Shown here piece by piece: positions 12,001 to 22,500 of a stretch of DNA of 64,000 nt (the stretch's first letter is position 1; every line of letters begins with the position of its first letter). The DNA is from Promerops cafer. Lineage: Eukaryota; Chordata; Aves; Passeriformes; Nectariniidae. The notes beneath the pieces are model-generated. The model was not told where the DNA came from, searched no databases, and saw only the letters and a list, made by a program, of their open reading frames with translations. Made by a program: the position numbers and the translations under genes. Location of the stretch: NCBI GenBank assembly GCA_013398275.1, contig VZSE01002916.1:1-64000 (forward strand), given 5' to 3'.

Positions 12001-15000
12001 CAGGGGTCCTTTTCCTCGTTTTGCAAGTAATTCCATTTGTGAATTCAGGCCTGTTGCCCACTTCACACTTCAGCTTCACCATTGAAAGCTCTGGACATGA
12101 GTGTGACAGAATTACCATTTAGGACTCAAACATTTTTGCTGCTGCCTGGCAGCATCTTACTGGGACAAGGCTGTTCTAAATATGAAGATTGAGACGGTAC
12201 AAATTTCCTCCAGCTTTCCAGCTCTCTGGTAGCCTCTGTTTATTATAATGCTGTAGGATCTCCCAAAGCCTCATCTGAGTTCAAAAGATTTTGAAGAGAT
12301 CATGAATTGTGAAGCACTGGGGAAGGAGCAGTTGTTACAGCAGATTTTCATGTGGAAATTCTTTAAGTATCTGTGTTGATTTACATAGTCCAGACAACAA
12401 AAAATCCTTCCTCTGTTATAAAGAGCCCTAAGCCATGCTCAGGTGAAAGTCTAAACCATCTCTCTGCTAATTTCTTCCACACAATGGGTTTGCTCTGAGC
12501 CTTTTGCCTTCTTTCCTAGTAGTGCTGTTCTCCTGTCTGCTGCAGGGAGTAACTCCACCAATAATCTCAACACCCTCATTGACCTTGCTGGACTGGACGT
12601 CACCAGCACCCCGCCACCTCCGATGCCACCCAGCAGCCTGAAACCAGCCCCCAGCACAGCCCCTGGCCCAGCTGAAATCCCCATCCTCCCTCCTCCCCCC
12701 CAGACGTTCGCGCCGCTGCGCAGCAGCTCCTCCGACCAGGTGGAAACAGCGCCCACTCAGCAGGGCAGCACAACCAACTCCCTGTCCTTGCTGGATGAGG
12801 AGCTCCTGTGCTTGGGTAAGATGCTGAGGAGCCTGCAAAAGGCCTGCTCAATCCATCCTAACAAAGGATCCCTACTTCTGTGTTCTCCATGTTCCTGGAT
12901 TCCAGGGAACACTCCCTTGCATCATTCTGAATATAAGCCCTGGTCAGCGAGTCATTATTAAAATCTCTTCCCAGAGCTGGCTGCAAGAAAGTAACTGTTT
13001 AGTGCAATTGAAGTATGATCTCTGGGGCTGCTGGGACATGCTGTGTGTACAGGCTGCAGTTTGGGACAGATGAAGCCCTGATTGTGGGGTTGTGCTAAAG
13101 AGAAGGTGCCTCGGAGGGGCTGTGCATAGGAGCCTGCAGGATGCCTGTCTGTGGTGCCCAGATGTGAACAGCAGGAGGCAATGCTAATCAGGATGGGTTA
13201 GAAGAGCTGTGTGCAGGGCATGACTGTTGGCTGCTGGTGCTGTCAGTCTCTTCCTCATCATAGACTTGTAGTCCATCTCAGTGTTTCATCAGGTTCTTGG
13301 GCTCTGGCAGAGCTGAATCAAGTTTTGATGGTACTAAAACAGCAGCCAAGGAACAACACTGAATTCATTTTCTCCTGCTGTTGTTTTTCCATTCAGGCCT
13401 GAATGACCCAGCCCCTGCAGCAGCGAAGGAGACCTCGGAAAACAACCAGTGGAGCATGTTTGAGGTACAAAGGAGGATTCTCAGGGAAGGGGAGTGAGGG
13501 AGAGATTGACATTGTGGGAGGTCTCAGGACACACTGTCACCTTGGAGAAGCATGTGATCACACACACAGGCAAAGGCGCAGTCTGGCTTAGCCCTAAAAT
13601 CTGGGATAGCTGTGTTTAAACAGAGTAGGTATCCCTGAACCTGGCTTTCTCAGTGTCCCATCTGTGCCTATGACATTAGTCCTTGCTTTGCTTAAATTAC
13701 AGTTCAGATGTAGGCCTGACTTAGGCTGCAGACTTTGCTGCTTGTCACCCAGCACCTGCTTTTGTGGTAAACCTCTGTCCTTCTGTAACAGAGCAGTGCC
13801 ATCTCTGCATCAGGGCCAGCAGTGAGTTAGAGCATCTGTCTGTTCTCTCTTTCAGAATGAGCAGTTGGACCTGGATTTCTTTAATCCAAAGATGGTGACC
13901 GTTGCTTGCAACCCTGCAGGGAACCCTCTTCTCCATCACACATCACAGACCATGGGTGGGACATCAGCCACACTGCCTTCTGCTTTCCCGGCCTCCCAGA
14001 CTGCTCCCAGCATCCCAGCACCAAACTCAGCACCATTTGTATTTCCTGCTGTACCAGCTGCCCCTGCAGGGCCTCCTAAGACTATTCCAGCTGCTCCTGG
14101 GTACTTCAGCTCATCTGTGGGGAGCAATATGCCACATAAGATGGATGCATTGGGACAACTCCTTGAAGAAGCCAAAGGGTAACCAAAAGTTCTGACTTTG
14201 CTTTGGCTCTGCAGTTAGAAAGCCAAGCTCACTGCAGTGCCAGGTTCTGAGGATGTCTTTCAACTCTCTGGTTTGGTAGAAATGTGGGATTGAGATTTTT
14301 CTTCTCAGAGGTTTCAGTTTACAAACTAATACGAGTTTCCCACCTTCTGGGAAGGAAAGGCAGGCAAAGAACACAGCTGTACTGTTGCCTGATCCAAAGG
14401 TGTGGTGTGAAGGGGAACTAGCTGTTAAGGTACAGAGGCCTCATTTCCTTCCTGACTTAGAGAAGTGACCCCAACCTAACCACCACCCCTGTCCTTGTAG
14501 CTCTCCTCATGTGAGACCATGCAGCGTCACAGACTCCAGGCTGTTGCTTTGTCCTTGTGATGTGCTGTTATCTCTCTGTATTGGTGAAATTCCTGCTTCA
14601 ATTCCTGCTCCATTCACCACGGCTTTTCTGTCTCTCTTGCAGGAGTGCCACCCAAGGCATGGCAACACCTTCAGTGTTCCCTGGGGTTACTTTGCCAACC
14701 ACTGTCACCCCTGCCCCATTAGCAGCACCTGCAGGGCTGCCAGCCACTGCCTCTGGAGCCCCTCCACCTCCCTTCGCGAGCAGCTGCACTGCTGGATCAG
14801 GAAGTCCTCTCTTCCAGCCGGCATCATTCCAGCAGCAAGGCAGTCCCATGAAAGCACCTGAAATTTCTTTGGCCAATGTCCATGTTCCCTTGGAATCCAT
14901 TAAACCCAGTAAGTATTTCAGGTTTTTCACTTTGCTCTGGATATTTTTAAAAGGCAAAGCTTCTTGGCAAAGCTCATGAAATAGAGAGAATGAGCAGCTC

Positions 15001-17000
15001 CAGCCGAGCATCCTGATCACCTGATGCTGCCTCAGACCATCTGCTGCAGCATGACCCTGGATCCTCTTCTTTCTCTCCCCGTGGCAGGCAGTGCCCTGCC
15101 CGTGACCGCCTACGACAAGAACGGGTTCCGGATCCTGCTGCACTTTGCCAGGGAGTGCCCACCGGGACGCTCGGACGTGCTGGTCGTGGTGGTCTCCATG
15201 CTGAACACGGCACCGCTGCCCGTGAGGAACATTGTGCTGCAGGCGGCCGTGCCCAAGGTAGGGACATGTGGGACAGAGACTGCGTCCAGGGAGGCCTGGC
15301 CATGGACTCAGGGACTTGGGACAGCCTGGTGTGACCTTTCCGTAGGCTGTGCTCTTTTTTGAGCACAAAGGTTCTTGTCCGAGGCAGAAAACACTGAACA
15401 GAATAAGTCAAGATCTGCCTTTTCCTATTGGGTTTTGCAAGCTGGGCTGGCTCTTTTTCCCTCATTCTCACTTGTGGGTTGATTCTCTTCCATTTGGATG
15501 TGTGCTGTCGTCCCCTCAGCCTGTGCATGCATCCTTCATTGTCCCCAAGGCAGGAGATAATCTCTGAGGTTCTGCTCTTTATTTCACTTGCAGTCCATGA
15601 AAGTGAAGCTACAGCCACCCTCTGGCACTGAGCTGTCTCCGTTCAATCCCATCCAGCCACCAGCTGCCATCACCCAGGTCATGCTTCTGGCAAATCCTGC
15701 AAAGGTGAGAGGGACAGTGGGATTTATCCTGCCCTCTTCAGACACGTTTGATATCAGCTGAACTCTGTGGAGGGGTGGGACCAAACATTCGAGCAGCTAC
15801 ACCTGTTTGTCCCTAAAAGTTTGGACTTGATGATCTTGAAGGTTTTTCCAACATTAATTATCTGTGATTCTAATGTGCCCTCCAGAAGTGGTTACTATGG
15901 AATGTTGGTGTTTCAGTTCAGGGCTAGAGGAGGCTCTTCCCAACAGTCTTTGGCAGGGAGAGGTATGAGAAGGGGCAGTATACTTCTTCCAGCAAAAGGG
16001 CAAGGATCATGTCAGGTTCAGCTTTAAAGGGTAGCAAAACTGCATTAGGAGTTTGACTCTCCTGTGTACTGAACGTGCCTGGCTTTGCTGATAATTAGAT
16101 CAATGCTAAATTAACTGGTGCTGTAGCAGTACTTTTGATGAACCAGCAGAGAAATGTCAGATCATGTCTGTTCCATCATTCTCTGAGAAAGTACCTGTGA
16201 CACAACGGGGTTGACGCTTCCCTTTCTGCTTATGATGCTAGGAGCATCTGAGAAGCTGTTTTTCCTTGTTGTAGTCACTCATTCAATCAGCCAGCTCTGA
16301 AAGCGCAAAGCTGAAGGACTTCCTAATTGTTTGATAAATTTAGATGTTTATACTTGAGAATTACAAGGAAAGTGCCCTTCAAGTATCGTCTGAAAGCTCT
16401 GAGATAAAAGGATGAATGTCAGAGGGGTTTAGTGGATGTTTAAAAAACTTTGTGGGTACATGAAGGTGCCCTCGTTGAAGGGCTGCTTCCATCTCATGCT
16501 TACTGTATTGCAAGGCATTTTTCAGAGCAGGAACTGTTTTATCTTCCTTCATATGATGAGGAATTTAATTTTTGGAACTTTTCCAGAAGCAGTCTTTAGG
16601 TTCTCTGGAGAGCAGCTGAGCAGCTGGCCATGTCTGTGCAGTCTATGTTCACTTCTTTATTCTTTTCTCGTTCTCCTCCACGCTAAGCAGTAAAACTTTT
16701 TTGTAAAAGGTGAATAACTCAGGTTTGTAAATAGCTGAACTCAGTGAACTTAACCTGAGCCCTCCTGCCCCTGCTCTGTACAACAGAAGTCTTGCGCTCT
16801 CTGTAGAGCTGTAACAGTGAAGTGTTTTGTTCAGGGCTGTTGAGCTGGGACTGTTCTCACATTGCTTTCGGGTTTTGTCTTTCCTGCAGGAGAAGGTGAG
16901 GCTGAGGTACAGACTGACCTTCACCCTGGGAGATCAGCCCAGCACAGAAGTGGGCGAAGTGGATCAGTTTCCCCCGGTAGAGCAGTGGGGGAATCTATGA
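95..17000 (+). CDS. GGA3: GGA3, Golgi-localized gamma-ear-containing ARF-binding protein 3
   Basis: Seventeen coding exons: 95-134, 5382-5466, 5882-5957, 6422-6520, 7310-7433, 8208-8311, 8843-8923, 9838-9975, 10966-11047, 11506-11622, 12546-12815, 13397-13464, 13856-14178, 14643-14908, 15088-15257, 15594-15704, 16890-17000. All junctions are GT-AG and in phase, summing to 2265 nt (754 aa; human about 723). The start MAEAEGESLESWL and the end VEQWGNL match the family. Domains are VHS (about 1-146, binds acidic-cluster dileucine tails), GAT (about 175-315, binds ARF-GTP and ubiquitin), a Pro/Ser/Ala-rich hinge (about 316-615) and gamma-adaptin ear (about 620-754). The hinge carries a clathrin-box-like LIDLAGLD (326-333) and an internal acidic dileucine DEELLCLG (399-406), the type known to autoinhibit the VHS domain. 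The protein is a monomeric adaptor sorting cargo such as mannose-6-phosphate receptors and BACE1 between the trans-Golgi network and endosomes. The hinge is the most divergent part; exon choice elsewhere is secure. Confidence 0.96.
5625..5790 (+). mobile_element. MIR/CORE-SINE-like relic in GGA3 intron 2
   Basis: This region has the order typical of old tRNA-derived MIR-type SINEs: a 'gagcactgggaa.ctagga' block, then a 'ccagctc' block, then a 3' segment resembling 'catttgccagtctgtaaaat' followed by 'agggttatcactgatagt'. It is degraded and recognised from remembered consensus only. It lies between coding exons 2 and 3. Confidence 0.5.
6836..6945 (+). mobile_element. MIR/CORE-SINE-like relic in GGA3 intron 4
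   Basis: The stretch contains 'gcagaggttaaaacaagaggt', then 'agttctagtcctcattctgc', then 'tgacttgctgtgtaa' and 'ggctaagtccctcaac'. This follows the block order of a MIR SINE body, including the conserved 'gacttgctgtgtgacc' core with small deletions. It is a second ancient SINE in the same gene, in the same orientation as the one in intron 2. Confidence 0.55.
7885..8050 (+). repeat. Unidentified dispersed repeat, copy 1 (GGA3 intron 5)
   Basis: About 150 bp here are clearly similar, on the same strand, to 10250-10408. Shared landmarks are 'gcactgtggatg', 'ataaactaaaggctgaat', 'gagttttagct' and 'ggagaacatc'. I estimate roughly 80% identity by eye, with small indels. I do not recognise the family. 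Confidence 0.75.
10250..10408 (+). repeat. Unidentified dispersed repeat, copy 2 (GGA3 intron 8)
   Basis: Second copy of the repeat at 7885-8050, in the same orientation, about 2.36 kb downstream. The similar core runs from 'attctgg.atcctgt' to 'ggagaacatcagcaa'. No exon is included, and no tRNA promoter boxes, terminal inverted repeats or target-site duplications were obvious by eye. Confidence 0.75.
15800..15876 (+). mobile_element. CR1 LINE 3' end fragment
   Basis: The text 'tttggacttgatgatctt' followed by 'gaaggtttttccaacattaa' and a terminal 'ctgtgattctaatg' matches the well-known 3' end of avian CR1 elements, which finish in short ATTCTATG-type repeats. The element is severely 5' truncated, as is usual for CR1, and sits in GGA3 intron 16 in the sense orientation. 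Confidence 0.8.
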
Positions 17001-19130
17001 CCTTGGGATGCTGCCAGAGACTCTGACAGGACCAGGGCAGGATCCCACAGGACTGGAACGGATGTGCCGTGGGGAGGGACACACATGCTATCCACTGGTG
17101 ATGTTCAGCTTTGTTTACATGTCCTGACCACTCTGCTTGTAGCTTTAGTCCAGAATGTTGTGCCCCACATTTGAAGGGGCCCTGGAACACTTATGCCAAG
17201 CATGAACTGAGAGGCAGCCAGCGACAGGCAGTGCTGGCTGCTTTTACCTAGCCCTCTGGGTGAATCTGGTTCTATCTTCCACTCTATTAAACTTGAAGTT
17301 ATTGTATTTTGAGGGAAGACCTGTCAGCAGAAGGGGATTTAGTTGGCTTTCCTGCACTGCTGTCCAGAGATCCCGACTGGCTGTGGGGTGATGATGCCGC
17401 GAGCTCAGCGCAGAGCCCTCCCTGGGACTGTGACCTCCTTGTGCCACATGGGCCCATGAGCATGCTGAGCAAAAATTCTGCTCCATGAGGGAATGCTTCC
17501 TTTTTTACACTGAAATAGCACTTAGCTCCCTTCCCCCTCTCCTGCTTCATTCCCAAGGGCCCGTGTAAGCAGCCCCTCACTCCGTATGTGCCATGCTGCT
17601 GTATCTTTACTTGTTATATTTATTTTACGCTGCTGGCTGCTGCCCTGGGGCATTCATTTGGAGCAGCTGGGGCTGAGTTTTGTCTGCAAATGGTTACACT
17701 GGTTATTTTTTTCTGCCTTCATTGCATTCCACAGTGTGAGGAAAAGAGGAAATGGATAGTGAGGAGGAAAGAGGGCTGGAGGGTATTGGTCAGTATTGGA
17801 GGAGGACAGCACCTGGAGCACAGAACTGTCTTTACAATCACTAGTCAGGGCCAGTGTCTGAATCCAGGGATAAGGAGAGATGCCTCTCATGTCCCCTCAT
17901 GCAGGCAGTGTTACTGGTATAGTCAAATACTGTGTTTTATTGAGCTGAGTACAATGACCTACAAGATGTAAATAATAGAGCTGTAGGGTATTAAAACAGA
18001 ACAAGCAGGCAGAGAAGGAGGCTCCCCTGGGCTGTGATGGGGTATTGTGCTGGGTTAATGCCCCATTTTCTTTGTTCCCTGTATTAAATGGCAAAGTGCA
18101 ATTGTCCCCACAAAGGGGAAAGCAGTTTTGCTGGACATCAGTGCTAACAGAAGAGCTGATCCCTTAGCTACAACCTCCTAGAAACAAGGTTTAAGTCACC
18201 AAAATTTGGTTCCAGCAGCCCCTTCTTTCTTCTCAGTTTCCAGTCTCAAGCAGTGCCTCAGTGAGCTCTGAGACAGACTGTTGTAAATTAATGGGGGTTT
18301 TTAACACCCATTGACACAAGCACAGAGATGTGTTTGCTCAGTCCTTGGACACTCAGCTCTGCATTTCCAGCAGGGCTGTCAAGCACCAGCTCTTCTCTAA
18401 TGTAGAGTGGGAGCAGCACAGAGAAAAGCAGTGCAGAGGCTCCTGCCTCATGTAGAACTCCACAGAACATGATGCTGGAATGAATGGTAAAACCATTGCT
18501 GCAAACACAGCTTGCAGTTATTCGTAGTTGAATTTTCTTTACTGTGCTGCAGAGTAAAAATCCCTAGGGATGAAAAACAGGGGATTCACAAGCCTGAGGC
18601 CCTCATCAGAGGCACCAGGCAGCTGCAGGAGCCCCTGCAGGTGGAATCCAAGCTTATACTGGTCTGAAGCCTGTGGAGATCTCAGCCTTGTCAGCTCCCT
18701 GATGTAGAAGGCAGGGGAGAGGGAGGGGTTGTTTGGATCCTAAAGAAAGCGGTTTTAAATCGATGGACTGGGAGATAAGGGACAAGGAGAGAATTCTTTC
18801 TGCCTCAGACATGCCAGCACTTTAGACACACTAGGCATGGGGGCAGTGACTGGGTGAGTGCATCCTGAGGAGCAGGGTCACCGCTTCCCTGCCCGTGGAT
18901 CTCACTGTGACTTGGAGGAAGGCAGAAGGGCACAGGTGCTTTCTATGAACAGCAGCAGCCACCCGAACATGGACACGCACCACGGTCCTGCTGCTTTGAA
19001 AATTAAACTATGAATGTTCCTTGTCTGTAGGGTGAGGTTCCTGCTTCATCCCCAGGAGTCCTACCTGTACATGCATCTTCAATGTGTCTGTGCTGCTGCA
19101 TGTTGAATAAATCATTTTCCCTACCTGGCT
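17001..19130 (+). other. GGA3: GGA3 3' UTR, approximate end
   Basis: After the TGA at 16998-17000 there are about 2.1 kb with no further exon homology, ending in the best poly(A) signal candidate, AATAAA at 19106-19111. Weaker ATTAAA-type hexamers occur near 17988 and 18083 and could give shorter isoforms. The exact cleavage site cannot be read from sequence alone. Confidence 0.65.
19106..19111 (+). promoter_or_regulatory. GGA3: GGA3 poly(A) signal AATAAA
   Basis: A canonical AATAAA hexamer on the + strand about 2.1 kb past the GGA3 stop codon, followed within 30 bases by T/C-rich and TG-containing sequence ('ttttccctacctggctctgtgctgg') expected downstream of a cleavage site. Confidence 0.65.
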
Positions 19131-19492
19131 CTGTGCTGGCCCTTTCTCATGCTGGCTTCTGCAGTGCAGTGCTGCTTCTGGAAAGCCTCAAACTCAAAAT
19201 ATCAACTCAAGACCTTCCTAAGCAAAAATAGAGAGGCTGCCGTTTCTAATACCCTACTGGTTTAAGAGGTGGCCTTAATTTCAGTTCTGGGTGTTAAAGG
19301 CAAAGAAAACATAAAATCCAAGGAAAAGCTGTAGTGAGGCTCACTTCACCAGGGGAGGGCTGCCAGACTAAGCTGGAACAAGCAGCCATAACATTTTGAT
19401 GCAGGTCCTTCATAAAAGGTGAAAAAAAAGCCTATGTAAAGTTATTTCTGGAAGACAAGAACAAATGACCAAGCAATCTGCAAAACAAAACA

Positions 19493-19498
19493 TTTATT
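19493..19498 (-). promoter_or_regulatory. NUP85: NUP85 poly(A) signal AATAAA (minus strand)
   Basis: TTTATT on the + strand reads AATAAA on the minus strand, about 60 bases beyond the NUP85 stop codon. This implies a very short 3' UTR of roughly 75-90 nt. It faces the GGA3 poly(A) signal at 19106, so the two genes converge without overlapping if both signals are used. Confidence 0.75.
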
Positions 19499-19558
19499 CT
19501 TAGAAAAAGTCAGTTTATGTACAGCAAGCCCCAGAGGAAGAGGAACACCCTACAGTCT

Positions 19559-22500
19559 TCAATACCCTTCCACAGTGCCTTCTTTGACGATGACTCGTGC
19601 GAGGTTCCGTGCAAGGGCAAGTCTCAGCATTTCCACTTTGGTTGTCTCAACATCATCGTCCTGTAAGGGAGCAGAGCCTGGGTTGGGGGACTGCACACAG
19701 CAATGAACTGGTGACACAGGCTGTCTTGGGGTTTGGAAAGTAAAGATGCAGGTCAGTGAGAGGTATTTACCTGTTACAGGGACCTCTTGAGAAGAGCAAA
19801 AGCTACATTTCCTACTTAATAGCCCAACCCAAGCCTTTTCATTCCCTGGATGCTACAGGGCTTTGCATGTGCAGCAAATGATTCCCTGTTCTGTGCCTGG
19901 AATGCTCAGAGCCAGAGCTGCTGGATAGCAACACCTCAGCTCTTCATTGCCCATGTAATGTTCAATTATTTATCTTGGAAAAGCATCACGGTCCAGTGCA
20001 AACCATCAGAACATGAGGAATAGGAACACTCCTGAACTGGGTTTGTGAATACTTCAGTCTCTTCTTGATGCTTCATTTGACTGCCCTGAACCCACTGTGC
20101 CAGAACCAGGCTCTGGGACTTGGGCTGTCCCTCTCTTATGATCTCACTAGGAATATAAATGCAGAGTTTCCCTCCCTGACTCTTCCCACGGCCCTCCTCG
20201 ATTCATGATCCAATTGTCCTCAGAACTGGGGCTACCTGGAATTTCTGCTTATCGGGATTCCCTGCTGTCAGGTCTTCCAGGCATCGCATCAACTCATAAG
20301 TCTGCTCTGCTGAAAATATGACCTGCGGAAACCAAAGTATTTACTGAAAAAGATCAAATTTACAGACATCACACAGGCTAAGAATATAGTGCAGTTGAAA
20401 GGAAGAGAATGCTTTTACACTCCCACAGATCCATTCCAACCCCTGAAATCATAGGGTCAAGGATAACTCAGGCTGGATGTGACTTTGGGAGGTCTCTAGT
20501 GCCACCTCCTGCACCAAGCAGGGTCAGCTATGAAGTCAGAGTGGCTGCTCTGGGTCTGTAACTGCTGAATTGTCCTTGTCTTGATGGATCTTAAAGGAAA
20601 AACTGTGCTTAGAAGAAGGAAGCACTGGAACAACCTTCAAGCCAAGTACCCAAAAGAGCTGAATGCAGTGTGTGCTAAAATTACCAGTGCAGATGAATTC
20701 CAGTGCTGTTGTAACAGCAGGGAACCAAGGTAAGAGTCAATTTACCCCTTCCTGGGTCCCTGTATGTTTCCACTGCTGGGACACCTGAACTGCCATGGAC
20801 AGGTCCTGCCATGGACAGGTCCTGGCAGGAGCAGGAAGGGAGGGTCACCACTTTGAGCTCCCTTGTCAGGAAAAAAGAAGAGGCCCCCTGGGGGGCTGTG
20901 TCAGTGTGAGCAGGACCTCACCTCCTTCTGCTCCAGCAGCGGGAGCGCGTCCGTGAGCAGCGTCATCCAGAAGGAGCAGGGCGCGATGTGAGCCGTCATC
21001 AGCGTCAGCAGCAGCCGCGCCGCCTCCGGGAACCGCTTCTCCCCGTACAGCCGGTGGAACTCCCGGTACTTCCCTGCCACCGGGTGGGGGGAACAACGCA
21101 TGAGAGGCTGCTGGGCCTTGGGAGATTCCTGGGGAGGAATCCTCCTGTGGGAGGGTCCCACAAAGCCTGTGGCACAACCACCCCCAAACAAAACGAGCCC
21201 AAAGCAGCCCGGTCTGGGAGATTGGAAATCTGGTGCATGAAGGAAGGAGCCTCCCTGAAAGGGCAGCCACACCTTGCTGCTGTTCTGGGTGGGCTTCAGG
21301 GTTTGCACCAGCCTGGTCAGTGGCTACTGCTGCCTCATGCTGAGTGTCTGCAGGGGCTTAGAGAGCAGAGAGAATGTCCTTTCTGAGGTCACAGTATCAG
21401 GAGGTCTGAAAGGCTGCACCATCTTCCTTGGTTGTTTAAATGGAAACTAGAATATCTGTTAATAGGGGAAGTTCTGCATTTGCTAAGAATTAGTGAGATC
21501 AATAACCAGCACGAGAGAAGTGGCTGAGGATGGAAGTGGGGCTCATTCTGTATCCACTAAACTGTCACAATACTGGAAGTTAATGATTTCCATTCAGATT
21601 CACCTTGACTAATACTTGAGCTCAAGGTGGAGACATGGGGATGTTATCCAGCAAAAGTACACCTGATGTTCTAAAAACCCCAAGGGAAAAACAGGCAGAA
21701 ATATTTTCAGGCCTTTCAGGATTGTTTAGAAAGAGCAGAAAGGGAAAAGGCTTCTCTGAGCTGACAGCTACCAGATGATGCTGGGTATGCAGAGCTGAGG
21801 GATTACCAATTTGAAAAGTCATGTTTAGCTTCTAGACCTATCTTAGGATAAGCTTTAATAAAGGAAATTCAGTTCCAGTTTTGCAAGCTGAACCAAGTGG
21901 AAACATAAAACTCATGCTCACCCTCCCTGTAAGGGTGGCATCACATAGAGAGGAGTCGGTCCAATGCTATTCCAAATTCATATCAGATTCTGGCCCCTGA
22001 AACTGAGATTCCTACTCACAGCATCAGAGAAATCAACTTCCTGTTTTGGACCATGAATCAAAGGCCACAGAGCAGCTGCAGGCAGAGAGGCAGGTTACCA
22101 CAGCCTGCCTTGTGCCAGGCAGGAGAAGGAAGCTGTGGTACCTGAAGGAAATGAACTGGAGGCCATCACTGTCTTCTTGGCATAAGTGCTCAGTAAGAGG
22201 GCAGGGAGGGCTCTTGTTCCAGTGAGCTTGACTGGCACACTGAACCCATACACTGGAGACTTTGGAAAACTTGGTAAAATTATAAGAAGGTCAACATAAC
22301 TTAAACCAGTGGATTACTCTTCCAATGAACCCCCTAAGCTAGCATTTGTTGGTATTTCAGAGCCTCTCAAGGTAGTGATACAGTCTGGAAAAAGAAGGAA
22401 GGAGAAGTTTGGGGTGCCAAGACTTGGGCCTGTCCTGCTCCGAGCAGAGCAGGAACCTGGTGTGAAGGCAGTGGTAAAGGCCACCCCTGGTACAAGCTGC

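Noticed and set aside
14598..15368. 256-codon antisense frame
   Set aside because: It is the complement of GGA3 exons 14 and 15, where GC-rich coding sequence suppresses stops on the other strand.
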